Shown piece by piece: positions 44,563 through 55,809 of a stretch of DNA of 64,000 bases. The translations under genes were made by a program, and so were the position numbers. The notes beneath the pieces are model-generated. The model had not been told where the DNA came from and ran no database searches. It was given only the letters and a program-made list of their open reading frames with translations. The stretch lies in the NCBI GenBank assembly GCA_002118135.1, contig BDIU01000156.1, positions 132,231 to 196,230 on the forward strand, read 5' to 3'. This DNA comes from Trebouxia sp. TZW2008. Taxonomy: Eukaryota; Chlorophyta; Trebouxiophyceae; Trebouxiales; Trebouxiaceae. The number at the start of each line of letters is the position of its first letter. The first letter of the stretch is position 1.

Positions 44563-47500
44563 GACAATGGCAACAAATGCTGCATCAAACAATGTGATGT
44601 TCAGCAGCAACTTTGAGGGTGGTAATCTAGGGACCGTCACTGCCATCAGTGATGGATCAGAGTATGACATTGAAATACATGAAGACAGCAGTGGCCCGCA
44701 GCACAGATGGTGGTTTCATTTCCAAATGTGTGGTGGCATAACAGGCAAGATCTTGTGCGCTGCTGCTGCCTGCATTGCCCTTATTGGCGCTAGCTGCTTG
44801 CTTGGTCATGCCTGTATAATCTCCAAGTCATCTGCGCATTAGAGATGAGTTTGCTATCAAATCCATCTGTTCAAGTCTGGGATTTTTGTTTTAGCGGAAA
44901 TTTCCTTTTGCCTGAGTCATGTGCAGAAAGCTTGCGTTACACCCATTACTTGTAAATTGCTATGACGCAAGATCTCTGTGAGTGCTGTTGTGTCTGTCTG
45001 CTCAGACGTAGCTCACCTCTGTTCAATGGCAGCTACTTGTGCTGCCATGCGCCTGCCTACTGATTTGTGGTCAAACGCTCATAGCACCTGTGCTAGAACG
45101 CGTAACATGTTGTCTCTGTTGTCACATGTGCAGGACAGGACATCAAGCTCAATTTGATCATCCGCAGCAAAGCTCGAGAGCTATACAGACATGGCATGAC
45201 GCCTGTGATACGTAGTACCAGCCATGCCCAATGGGCACCCATATCACCCCAGCACTGCTCCTATCAAAGGCATAAGCATGGTCATAGCCATGTGGTGTCT
45301 GCATCAGTCACGATAGACAGGTCAGCACTGATGGGGCATAGCCATGTGGTGCCTGCATCAGTCGCTATAGACAGGTCAGCATTGATGGGGCATAGCTATG
45401 TGGTGTCTGCATCAGTCACCATAGGCAGGTCAGCATTGATGGGGTACAGCCATATGAGGTCTGCATCAGTCACTGTAGATAGGTCAGCATTGATGGCTTT
45501 GAGGTTGACATCTGAATTCCAGTATAGGCACAACCACATGACGTCTGCATCATTCACCGTACACAGGTCAGCAAATGGCTTTAGGCCAAACATTAGCACC
45601 CCAAGCTGTGTGCAGATATCGCTGTGTGCACAATGTCGGTGTGCCCATGCTAGGACTTGTTGGTGTGTAAGCATCCTAATCTGTGTACAGTTGTCATTGT
45701 GCTCACGGTGTCAGTGTGCCCAAGCAAACGTATGTTGCTGTATACAGGATAGCGATGTGCACTGCCCAGATTTGTGCACACAGGCAGACAATGTTCACAG
45801 CTATGCATGCACAGCCTCTCAACGGCCTGATTGGCGTGATAAGACACGACACTTGAAAATTACAGCATGGCAGCGTACACATTTTGATGGAGAATGTCTC
45901 TCAGTTTGTAAATGTGCCTGTGCAAGAAGGCTGATATTTGGCTTGCAGGGATGATGCAGCATATGAGTTTGCATACACCTATCCATACAGCTACAGTCAC
46001 CTGCAGCAGTGGCTAATGGGCTTGAGCAGGCAGCATCTGCCACACGCGAAACGCCAGACGCTTTGCACAACACCACAAAACAGATGTGTTGATATGCTGA
46101 CCATTGAAGAAGCACAAGCAAATGTAGGTGAGTGTTGCGACTACATGGTCCTAGCCAGAGGAATGCAGAACTGTCAATTTTGCTTGTCGTGCATGCACTG
46201 TCAAGCATCAGCTCTTTTGCGCAACGGTTACTGTACATATGAGGCTGTGAAACATCTACTTGCTCTTCCAACGTACACCTGTGCTACCCAGACCTGCATT
46301 TGTATGTGCATATCTTAGTACAGTGCAAAGAATGGTCACAAAGCGAGCCAACTTGTGCCATCCTCCAGAGCAAATGCATCAAACACAACAGCTGCAAGAT
46401 ATCATCCATCTGAGCCACCCTCATAGCGATGACTTGTTCATCAGTACAAGCTACTCATGCACTGCATGCGCATTGAATTGTTTTGGTGGTAGGTGCAGGC
46501 ATGCAGAGGCCTGTGGTTGTCGTAACAGCAAGGGTGCATCCTGGGGAGACTCCAGGGTCTTTTGCGGTCCAGGGTCTGTTGGCCTGGCTGCTCAGCACCA
46601 ACACCCAGGCTGTGCACCTGCGCCAGGCCGCCACCGTTGTTGTGGTGCCCATGCTTAATCCTGACGGCGTTGCTCTAGGCAAGTACAGGTCAGCAGTGCA
46701 AAGCGCAGATGTGTTGCCCATGCTCAATCGCAATGGCTTTGCACCACGCAAGTCTAGATCAGCTGAACAAACAACAGCTGTGCTATTGCCATCCATGTAC
46801 AAGGCAACAAATGGCTTTGCCTACACATTGAAGGGGTCTCTTCATCCTGTGCTCAACCCTGGTGATCCTGCGCTATGCCAGTACAGGTCATTCCAGCACA
46901 CAGCAGCTGTCCTCCCTTATCTGTTGCTGCAAAGGCCAGAATGACTTGCACATGTCTGTGCATTGCTCCTGTTTGGGTATCAGTCCATTTGCTATCTGCC
47001 CTTGCCCTACGCTTTGCAGGACTGATGCTGACAGGCAGAACCTGAACCAGCTGTTTGGCTGTGACTCACAATGCCTGGGCTCTGCTTGGTACAGAAGCGT
47101 GGCCAGAACGCTGTCCGAAACTCTGTCCAGAACCCTGCTAGATTGTGATTGTGGTGATGCAGGACTGATGCAGAAGGGCAGGACCTGAACAGGCTGTGGG
47201 GCTGTACCTTGCAGGACCACCAGCCTGCCCTATACCACACCCTGCAGTTGCTGCACAGGTGATCTCAAACTTGTCTTGATTGCTTCTGTACCTTCAAGGA
47301 GCCTGTGCAGCAAAACAACACACGCAAGTCCCCCTGACACGCACAATGGCTGATGCCTGTCAGGATGCTTAAGAAAGGTTCCCATTGATACACACATCAT
47401 GTATGCATAATAGCATTGCCTTTGCTATTTTGCAAAACCTTCAACGACCTCCATCATGCTTTCAGCATGAGCTTCTGCTTGGTCTCTGACTTGCGTGCTT

Positions 47501-49449
47501 TCATGTCATGTATGTCATCTTATTCTTTGTGTTGTTGCAGCATACAGTCTGGAGTTGTTCCTAGACGCACAGGGCCACTCAGCCAGCCCTTGCTTCATGT
47601 TTTATATTGACCCTACTCCAACTCTCAAACCTCGGTCCCCTCCCCTCCTCGCCTCCCGCCTCTGCTTGCTTGCTTGCTTGCCTACATGCCAACTGCTAGG
47701 TCCGACATGGTGTCTTGTTGCAGGTATGACAAAGATCCAGCATACAGTCTGGACCTATTCCTGGATATACATGGCCACTCAGCCAGCCCCTGCAGCTTCC
47801 TATTCTGTAACACCCCTACTGGACCCACCTCTGGCCCCCCTCACGGCCCCCTTGCAACTGACCCAACCCCAGCAGAAGTCTCTCCTGCTGCTGCAAGCTC
47901 TACACAGGACCATGTCCAAAGGTATAATATTAGATGCAAGACAAGTAGCATCAGATTCAGGGATGTGTTTTACTGTGAGACTCATATACAGCATCTCGGT
48001 GAGATGTGTGCATGGCCTCGTGCAATAAGCACAGGACCTGCACAGGGTAGTACAGGTGAGGGCCACTGGTCAGCAGCCACTGCTGTTGCACCAGACAGAC
48101 CATGCAAGTGTTGATGCATCTAAGTCTGCCATTCTGAACTTGATGCTGTGTCGGCTTGTAAGACCAAAGTACGGCACCATTCGATGCGCATAACAAGCTT
48201 TTCAACTGCCCAGAATCAATCAAGATGTGCCAATCTGCCTTGCCAATGATGCAAAATGATGCCTTGCAGGCTTCCTGAGCTTTTGAATGGCCATATGCCT
48301 GGCTTCTCTCTGGCTGCCACGCGCTTTGACGAAGATGCACGCAAAGTCGGCTCTGCTCGCCAAGTCATAGGTACAATGTCACCTTTGAGATCCTATCATG
48401 CAACTACAGCTATGCGTGTGAATGTTTAGCTTTTGAACCCAAATGAGTACCCGCAGCGTAGCTGCTTTCGGTTCTCAGCAGTTGACATTTTGGAATCAAA
48501 CTGCAAGAACCACACTCAGCTTTTAAACCCTTTTTGAGCACCTGCAGCATAGCTCTTTCCAGTCCTCTAACGTTTTGGGATCAATTTTGCAAGCACCACA
48601 TGCTGAATGCCTGTACTACACAACAGCAGAATGCCAGCATACAATAATGAGACTGTGCAGATATGCAAGAATTACAGATGGGAAGCCAGTCTGTTCAGAT
48701 TGTCTCTTTTGCAGGCGATATCTTCAAGCATACGCTCAGCTACACCCTTGAGATAGCCATGTTTCACACCGCTGACACAGAAAGCAGACCTTGTCATTTG
48801 CCAACAAACTCAGGTAAGCTTTGCATTCTTGGATTCTTGCAGAGTGTAACAGCCTTGCTTAGACAGCATGAACGTCAAATGCTGGGACGGTCCCTTGTGA
48901 TCACAGCCATGGCCAAGCCTTCCCCCTTTCCCGTGCAATTCACCTTGCACCGTGTGCAGCAGCATTCATCAGTCAGAAATGCAGACTGTTTCAGCATCTT
49001 CCACTGCAAGTTGTTTGCCAGTCACGCTGCTCACCTAATGACAAGCAAGTGAGTGGCAGGCCCTAATGTCTGCCACTCCAGGCTGTCATAACTGCAAGCA
49101 GTTTGAAGCTCCTATGTTGCAAGCAGCATGACGCCTGTTTTGCACATCAAGCTACATCTGTGAGCTGCAAAATGCTGTCTGGACCAGAGTTGTCATGTAT
49201 GGCTGTAAGCTAACGCAGGTTCCAGTCTGCGTTGGTATCAGTGCTGCTTTGCAATGTGCAGGCGAGCCTTCAATGGACCAGTCAGATGGCAATGAGAACG
49301 CTGCTGAAAAGGCTGCTGCAGAATTTTGCAACTCACTTGAAGGCTACAATGCAATGGGTGAACAGTTGGGTGTTGCCCTTGCCAAAATGTATGGCCATCA
49401 GCAGTTGTCCACGGCAGATAACAACAAGTCTAGGAAACGTAAAGCATGA
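44563..49449 (+). CDS. M14 cytosolic carboxypeptidase (CCP/AGBL-like), copy 2; 5' end unresolved
   Basis: Exons in phase: 44563-44744, 45134-45320, 45949-46127, 46499-46688, 47163-47258, 47724-47921, 48270-48370, 48715-48813 and 49262-49449, giving about 473 residues from the N-domain to the stop. Exon borders match copy 1 almost exactly. One extra intron (47922-48269) splits what is one exon in copy 1. Catalytic motifs are intact: R-V-H-P-G-E, N-P-D-G, Q-D-L-N-R, D-I-H-G-H-S and S-Y-T-L-E. The C-terminus (E-F-C-N-S-L-E-G-Y) matches copy 1 and ends in a basic K-S-R-K-R-K-A tail that could be a nuclear signal. The first intron uses a GC donor (ACAG|GCAAGA) where copy 1 has GT. This is a tandem duplicate of copy 1, old enough to have diverged widely. 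Confidence 0.8.
45321..45570 (+). repeat. In-frame ladder of 54-bp exon-end repeats, each with a donor
   Basis: After the first donor at 45321, the exon end (H-V-V-S-A-S-V-T-I-D-R|S-A-L-M-G) repeats. 'AG|GTCAGC' donors fall at 45321, 45375, 45429, 45483 and 45567, with spacings of 54, 54, 54 and 84. All spacings are multiples of three, and the exon frame stays open through the whole array and up to 45954. Use of any of the five donors would give the same phase and add 0 to about 82 residues. Confidence 0.8.
46689..47162 (+). repeat. Copies of neighbouring CCP2 exon edges
   Basis: Downstream copies of the M-L-N-P-D-G exon end lie at about 46708-46755 (M-L-N-R-N-G-F-A) and 46845-46888. An upstream copy of the next exon lies at about 47020-47075 (T-D-A-D-R-Q-N-L-N-Q-L-F-G-C) after a 'tttgcag' acceptor. 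None is a complete exon. Confidence 0.75.
47259..47723 (+). pseudogene. Decayed upstream copy of the CCP2 D-I-H-G-H-S exon
   Basis: About 47541-47615 reads A-Y-S-L-E-L-F-L-D-A-Q-G-H-S-A-S-P-C after a 'gttgcag' acceptor. It copies the exon at 47724, but the zinc-binding His of D-I-H-G-H-S has become Gln. It has no donor. Inclusion would not give a working enzyme. 'gctt' repeats lie near 47664-47685. Confidence 0.75.
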
Positions 49450-50216
49450 CTCATACCAGCAGGGGGCAGTTGAAGCAGCACATTGAGGGCAGCTTGGCAA
49501 TTGTTGCCGCTAAGGCTTAGTCCAAAGTGGCCCAAACTGGTTGGAGATAGTTGACTGGCTTAGCATGCGTTTTAACAAATGAATGAAGGGCTCAGATTCT
49601 GAACACACGTTGATGCTTGAGTGACTGACACTGCAAAATCACAGCTTACACACCACTACACTTGGCCTATAACGCCACAGTCATCTGGCAAGCCGGGGCG
49701 GTTTCTGCAAAACAATTTTGATAGTGTGCATAACTTGCATATGCTGTGTGCATTGAGCATGTAACAGTGCCCTTGTGTGTGACACACATGGTCTATATGG
49801 TGCATGGTATAAGACTTGAGCTGCCCTGAATGTGAACCACTACGAAAGATGAGCTCCACATGCAGGCATGTTCCATTAATGGCAACAATCATATCAGGGT
49901 CCACAGCTCAGGCTGCACTTACGTCAAGCAAAGACCATCGCTGACAAAGCATCAAGATAGTACGGGAAAGGAAAGAACAGCACAATAATTAACAACAAGA
50001 AATGCCAGCATTCCAGCACATGTGCTAGGTGTGTATGTGGCCCAAGTCCTGTCTTGCCATGCAGGCTTGCTCTGAGTTTCTTTGTAGGGACATCTGATAT
50101 TCAAGTTGTGAAAGTCAGACAAAGCACAAAGCCCTAGTATTTTGAGGATCTGATAGCAGCACCTGTTGTCGATCGTGTAATGACTGCTGCTATGGAGTCA
50201 TCAGCCCCCTGGCTGC
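49450..50216. other. Convergent intergenic region
   Basis: This separates the plus-strand carboxypeptidases from the minus-strand KCTD-like units. No gene or repeat is supported. Confidence 0.4.
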
Positions 50217-51156
50217 TCAGGCAAATTTATTGTGAGTAAAATTGTATTCTGTACTTGGAGCAGGCAAGATGCTGTATCCAGGTTCCCTCAGATCATATTT
50301 GATCACATCCATATATCTCTCACAGAACCCTTGCATTGTGAGTCGGTGGCAGGCACCTGTTTTGCAGGCAAAATCCATGCTGACAAGCAGTAATGCCTTG
50401 GCTGCTTTCTGGACAGGTCCCAATCGATATCATAGTCACGATCAAGCATTGTTTGCGCTGGTTTTGAGGTGCCATATCCAGAAGAGCCCACTCTTTCCAA
50501 AGTGAATGCTCCTGTGATTATGGCTCCTACAGCTTTGTCAATCAAATCTGATCCAGCTTCTTGCCAAATTCTTGCAATCAATGCAGCTTCTTGCTTGTCA
50601 TGGTGCAAGTATGACAGATCAATGGGATGCACTGTAGCTGGCAAGTTGTTGCCTGACAAAAGATCGATCAGACCCTCCACCTGCAACCAGGTCTCACAGA
50701 TCAGCTTGTCAGCACAGCTTCTCTGCCATGACCTGTGTCCTGGTCAGCTGATTGTGTCCTCTGTATGTTGGCTCAGTGTGCTTGAAGCAGTGCTTGTTGC
50801 AGTCTTGTCGCAGAAACGGAATTGGCTAGCACACGTAAGTGATATGCAGCCACGTGATGGAGTCAGGTGCTGTAGCACTGCATGCACCTGAAAGAAATCT
50901 GCTTCCTTCAGCACCTCCTGCTGTGCTTGCTGATCAGGAGGTAAGATACAGTCCCCATCTCGCAAATAGTTCAGAATGCAACGAAAGCATGTCCCGTCTC
51001 GATCGATGACAGTGCTGTGAAGTCCATGTGCGAAATCATGTTGTGCGATCTTGCCAACAAGCTGTTTGAGTCGCTGGTCATGGTCGCCACGAATGTGTCG
51101 AAAATTTGACCGCCGCCGACGTTCAGGGTGACCATGTCCCCGATTATAGCTGGCAT
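50217..51156 (-). pseudogene. Broken KCTD-like BTB (T1) gene copy
   Basis: This is a minus-strand paralogue of the intact gene at 52324-53351. The first exon (51156-50888) begins D-M-V-T-L-N-V-G-G-G-Q-I-F-D-T, a T1/BTB start. The frame is lost near 51050: against the intact copy ('ttggcaaaaattgc') this one has 'ttggcaagatcgc', one base fewer, and the BTB continues in another frame (I-A-Q-H-D-F, R-D-G-T-C-F, N-Y-L-R-D-G-D-C). The second exon (from 50680, V-E-G-L-I-D-L-L-S-G) shows another frame change near 50410 before Y-M-D-V-I-K-Y-D-L. Two frame breaks make a pseudogene likely; sequencing errors are the alternative. Confidence 0.75.
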
Positions 51157-51169
51157 GCAGCTCTACCAA

Positions 51170-52323
51170 ATGACGCCTCGTCTGCGGTCATACGCTAGAA
51201 GTCGTGCAAGGTCAAACTCTCTGATCTCGCTGCAGCACCTTCTTGGAATTCAACTTGGATAGGTCATATCCTAGGCAAGAAGAAGACTTTTACATGCTTT
51301 AGCCAGTCAAACAAGGCTGCACGTGTGTGGTGCCATGCACGGGAGCAAATGACGACGTGAAGGGATAACGTCGATGCAGCCTCTGTCCAAGGCTTGGTGT
51401 TGACCTGCCGGCAGTGATTTGCGGCCAACAGATGATATGCATTACGGCCCATAGCAGTGAACTCTGTCTCTTCTGAAAACCCAATTGTTGACAAATGACG
51501 CAGGTTGCACATACAGTCTTGACCAGACGCGGAGGATGCTGCAACACAGTACAGACATGCTATGCAGCAGACATTCACTGTGGCCACCTGCCTTGCAAAT
51601 TTCTACAGCGTCTTGCCACTGCCATTTGCTTACTAGTGGCGCTGCTCAGTTCACCCTGAGCAACTGACCTGAATGTCTGTACAACAAAGCCCGTACACTG
51701 CATCCCTACATACTGGCAAATCTGGTGGACCCTCAGAGACATTGAGAGGAGCTTGACATCTGCGTCGCAGTTGCAGCTTAACCCAAAGGAGCATAGACTG
51801 CTCTTTGCCTCATTCATACTTCTTTGCAGTGTCAGAGGTTACTAGTAGGTGTTATTGCATCCTTGCACAGGCTGCTTTTTCTGCTGTTGCAAGCTGCAGC
51901 TGATTTCACAAGGCTTTGTACCACACACATTGCATGATTGAAAATGCAAAGGGGAGCAGTGCAGTGAGCATGCCATGGCAGCTGCATTGCATTGAAATTT
52001 GCACTAAACTACAATCAGGTCAGAAGCAACTTGTATTGTACAGATATCGAGAGTGTGATTGCGGTGTCAAGTGCTTGAACTTCAACATAACTGTCAGGTT
52101 TTAGAAGTGCAGCCAGCAACCTTAGATTTGCTGCAGAAGCTTCATCATTGTTTTTCAGAACTTGATCCTAGGGACGCACACCAGCGTTTGAGCTGCCACA
52201 TATCTCACAATTAGCAAGCTACATGTCCAGACATGTAAACTGCATAATATCATGGCTTGTAGAGCTAATTAAAGACCTGTTCAAAAGCAAAACTTCACTG
52301 CACATGACAAAGTACTTCTCATG
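51170..52323. other. Spacer between the KCTD-like copies
   Basis: No supported exon on either strand; short ORFs only. No clear tandem repeats, unlike the introns of the plus-strand genes. Confidence 0.4.
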
Positions 52324-53351
52324 CTAATCTGAGGTCCTGATGGCAAAATGTTTGTGTGTGTTTGTAACAAACCTTGCCATAGATTCTTCAGTGCTGGAGA
52401 GGACGATGGCTGCCTTTTTGAACTCGGTAGCAGGGAACATCGTGATGACATACCCCAGCTTCTTGAGGTCATGTTTGATGACATCTATGTACCGCAAAAG
52501 AAACACCAGCATTGAGATACCGCCTCCTGATCCACAGGGCTTGCAAGGGGGCCTTTCTCGCATGTCCATATTATGCATGGGAATCTCCCTTGGCCGCTTT
52601 GTAGAGAGGTCCCAAGTGATATTGAACCCAGCATCATACATTTTGCGCTCTGTCACTGGAAAGTTGTTGCCAACCCTCTGGACACCGTAGGCTTTTTGAA
52701 TGATTGCTCTCTCAACACATTCAATCACATCCGGCCCAGCTTCTTGCCGAAACTTCTCAATCAGTATAGCCTCTTGCTTGTCATGATGCAAGTCTGACAG
52801 ACCAGCAAGGTTGGCGGGAACAGACGTGCTGGCATCTGACAAAAGGTCTATCAAGCCCTGGACCTGCAATCATGGCGCTTGTCAGTGTTGCTTTGCTGCC
52901 ACGGCTTGTGGCCAGCTCAGCTAAAAATGTGATTTGCAAAATGCACTCATATCACCCAAGGTACTTGGAGAAGGCACTTCTGCCATGTCTTGGCAGTCAT
53001 GCACAGTGATATGTATTGCCACGTTGCATATACATGGCACATGCAGATGTAACGCAGCTAGATGACAGTGGCAGATACTGTTATTTTGGTCATTACCTGA
53101 AAGTATTCTGCTTCTTTGAGCAACTCCTGCTGTGCATGATCGCCAGGAGGCAAGACACAGTCCCCATCGCGCAAATAATTCAGAACGTAGCGGAACCACG
53201 TGCCGTCTCGATCTATAAATGCGCTTCGGAGCCCGTCTTCAAAGTCATGTAAAGCAATTTTTGCCAACAAGTTGTTTGGATCTTTGGTCACGGTCGTCAG
53301 GGACGTATTGAATAGTTGTCCGCCGACGTCTAAGGTGACTCGGTCTCCCAT
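52324..53351 (-). CDS. KCTD-like BTB/T1-domain protein
   Basis: KCTD proteins use a potassium-channel-type T1/BTB fold to oligomerise, and many bind Cullin-3. Two exons (53351-53097 and 52863-52324) join in phase 0, giving 264 residues. The ATG at 53351 starts directly at the domain (M-G-D-R-V-T-L-D-V-G-G-Q-L-F-N-T-S). The frame stays open upstream to 53516, so a longer N-terminus is possible. T1 motifs follow: F-I-D-R-D-G-T-W-F-R-Y-V-L-N-Y-L-R-D-G. The second exon begins V-Q-G-L-I-D-L-L and includes a Cys-Pro-Gly patch (C-K-P-C-G-S-G-G-G) and the conserved Y-I-D-V-I-K-H-D-L-K-K-L-G-Y seen also in the broken copy. No family is recognised for that C-terminal part. Confidence 0.8.
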
Positions 53352-53516
53352 TGGGCTGAAGCCACAGGGCGCACCGTCTCCGGCTCGGTGACAACTGCTT
53401 TGCAAACACGCAATGGACTGATACTGCAGGTCGTTCTTGGATAGGTCCTGAGAGAAGATGGTCAGGTCAACAATGGTGTCAATGCCACTAGTGCTGACAT
53501 GCTCACAAGAGGTCAA

Positions 53517-54119
53517 TCAGACTTGGAGACTGCACGTCTTTCATCTGCCTGCAGGAGTCATACATGCTGTGCATACATCTGACACCATCAGAACATTGCA
53601 ACAACCTCTGGACATCTAGTCAATATGCGCTGTAAATACATCTGACATCGTCTTGACATTACAAGATTCACTTGTCATGGAGTCATACAGGCTGTGCGTA
53701 CATCCGATACCATCTTGATTTGCCGTGAATCACTTGGCATGGAATGTTTTGTTCTGGTCATACATTGAACATCTTGTCTTCTTTATTGATGTGTGACATC
53801 TGTGTGACACAACATCACCTGTCTTCTGCTGTGTCTTGCTTTGCTGATGGGTCAGACGGGTCAGACAAGTGGTCTGCCTTAGAAATGCTCATGTGGTTTT
53901 TGGGCCTTGCATGATGATGCATGGCTTGCTGCAATGGCAAGATTGCATCAAGATGCTCTTGTCATTACAGTTAAGCTATGCATCACCAGGTATGCAGCCC
54001 ATAACGCATGCGTGGCCCCTGAAGGCACTCTGGCAGGTGTTGGACCTGTATCTTATGATTCTCCTGGTGTCAGACAGCTGATACAGCGAACTTAAGTTGC
54101 ATAATCTACCGCTGCACGA
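53517..54119 (+). other. Spacer with a candidate exon pair
   Basis: 53517-53868 holds short repeats ('catctgacaccatc', 'catacatctgacatcg') at irregular spacing. 53907-54095 is an open plus-strand frame (H-Q-D-A-L-V-I-T-V-K-L-C-I-T-R, then Y-A-A-H-N-A-C-V-A-P-E-G) interrupted by a good CACCAG|GTATGC donor at the junction. Coding character is suggestive, but no family is recognised. Confidence 0.3.
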
Positions 54120-54269
54120 TCACACACGGAACCCTGTGCCTCCTGCAGCGCCATCTACCTGTGGTTTGCAACCGTAGACTGCTCTCCCAGGGAGGTTGTG
54201 CCCCCAATTCAGCCTTTGGCAGTGCAATATTGCAGCTGCATGGGAAGCCACAATCTGAGCCTTTCGTAA

Positions 54270-54530
54270 CCAGTCTGGCCTGACGACCTATGTATCGCAC
54301 AAGCATCTTATCATTCTGTTGCAACTTTTCTTCGGTCTGCTGGATTCAGCCCTGACGGTGGTAGCTATGCACAAGCCTTTCATCATTCATTTGCATTTTG
54401 TGTGCTGGATTTATTGCTGACAATAGTAGGTATGCACAAGCATCTCACCATTATGATGCATTTTGTCTGCTGGACTGTAATCCTGACAATGGTAGCTAAG
54501 GTGACAAGCTTCTGCCAACTGCACCTAAAC
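54270..54530. repeat. Tandem repeat, about 78 bp, three copies
   Basis: The unit 'tctgctggatt...cctgac(a/g)(a/g)tggtagctatgcacaagc(c/a)t' is repeated at about 54335, 54405 and 54470 in diverged form. No ORF spans it. Confidence 0.6.
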
Positions 54531-54959
54531 CCCTGAGGCAGTATGCTTGAGGCATGGGTTTGCCAATTGGATGCAGCTTGTCGCCTTTCAAAGCGCCAGC
54601 ATGTCGCGGGGTACAGTCCAGCAGGAGACAAGTGCTGTCATGTTTTGACAATGCATTGGCGTGGTGATTTCCATCAAAAAAGTACTTCAGAGTTTGCTCA
54701 GAAGTTGGCTTTGAATCAGACAGTCACATTTTAGAGCCTTTGTCCCAGGCGGTGTATTGTTCATTCAGCATAACGGTAGGCTGCTGTCCGCACAAGCCTG
54801 TATCCTTACACAAAGCTTTTGCGCTGCAAGCCTGTAGCTGCACTAGAAGCTAGACCTACACCTCGCATGATGAAGATGGCCCAACTTTTTGATTGTGCAT
54901 GTGCATGTAACATCACATACACAGTACTGTGCTGTGTGGTACTGCCTCCTATGTGCTGA

Positions 54960-55380
54960 GTATCACCCTGCTGGCAGTACAAATGATGACAAGCTACACC
55001 AAGCTGTCAAGGCCTGGAAGGTTGCATGGGCAACAACAAAAATTCGAGCTGGGAAAGCCTGATTTGCGACATGCGCATGAGCATGTCACATCATTTCCAC
55101 ATTACTGTGCTTCATCGGCCTCTGCTCTGCTGACCTTCACCCGGCTGGCAGTCAGAAGGTGACAAGCTACACCAGGCTGCGCTGCCAAGGCCTGGAAGAT
55201 TGCATGGGCAACAAAGTTTTCTGAGCTGAGAAAGCCTGATTTGTTACATGCGCATGAGCATGTCACATCAATTCCACAGTACCATGCTTCATGACTCTGC
55301 CTCTTCTTTGCTGACCTTTGCCCTGCTAGCAATAAGAAGGTGACAAGCTACACCAGGCCGCTTTGCTGAGGCATGAAAGA
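54960..55380. repeat. Tandem repeat, about 180 bp
   Basis: 'ggtgacaagctacaccaggc' recurs at about 54988, 55158 and 55339. The first two copies are followed by 'gcctggaag', 'gcatgggcaacaa', 'aaagcctgattt' and 'catgcgcatgagcatgtcacatca'. The first two copies are full and the last is partial. Confidence 0.75.
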
Positions 55381-55399
55381 CAGCAAGCCTGGCCTTGGC

Positions 55400-55565
55400 G
55401 ACCTGACGTAGCCTGCCATTTCTCCTTTGCTGGCAGGCGTAGCCTATAATTCAGCACAAGACACTTGGTGTCAAGCCTGGCATGTATGCATCGTGGTACA
55501 GCTTGCCACTTTCTCCACTGTCCGCAAGCGTAGCTTATAATCCAGCACAAGACCGGTGGTAGCAC
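55400..55565. repeat. Short tandem duplication, about 90-100 bp
   Basis: 'gcgtagcctataattcagcacaagac' at about 55437 and 'gcgtagcttataatccagcacaagac' at about 55529 are two copies. The preceding sequence 'ttctcctttgctggcag' / 'ttctccactgtccgcaag' is also copied. Each copy has an acceptor-like '...cag/aag' before 'gcgtagc'. Confidence 0.65.
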
Positions 55566-55809
55566 GTCAATGGCACCTGTTGGCAATGATATTGGGCACC
55601 ATGGCACATGTGCCAAGGGACATGACCTTGTCCTGTGCAGGCAGCCTTGCTTGTATACATTACCTAAGCATTTGATCATTGCAAAAGATACAACTTGTGC
55701 AACATGCTTTTCGTGCAATAGCTTGCGTGATGTGGACTGTACAATTGGATTGTACAGATGAACACACTGTTCAGGGCAGCAACAGCCTGCATCAGGCTTG
55801 TGTTTGCAG

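Noticed and set aside
45154..45954. Single 266-codon exon
   Set aside because: The first part is a carboxypeptidase exon with a donor at the position homologous to copy 1; the rest is better explained as the donor ladder plus intron.
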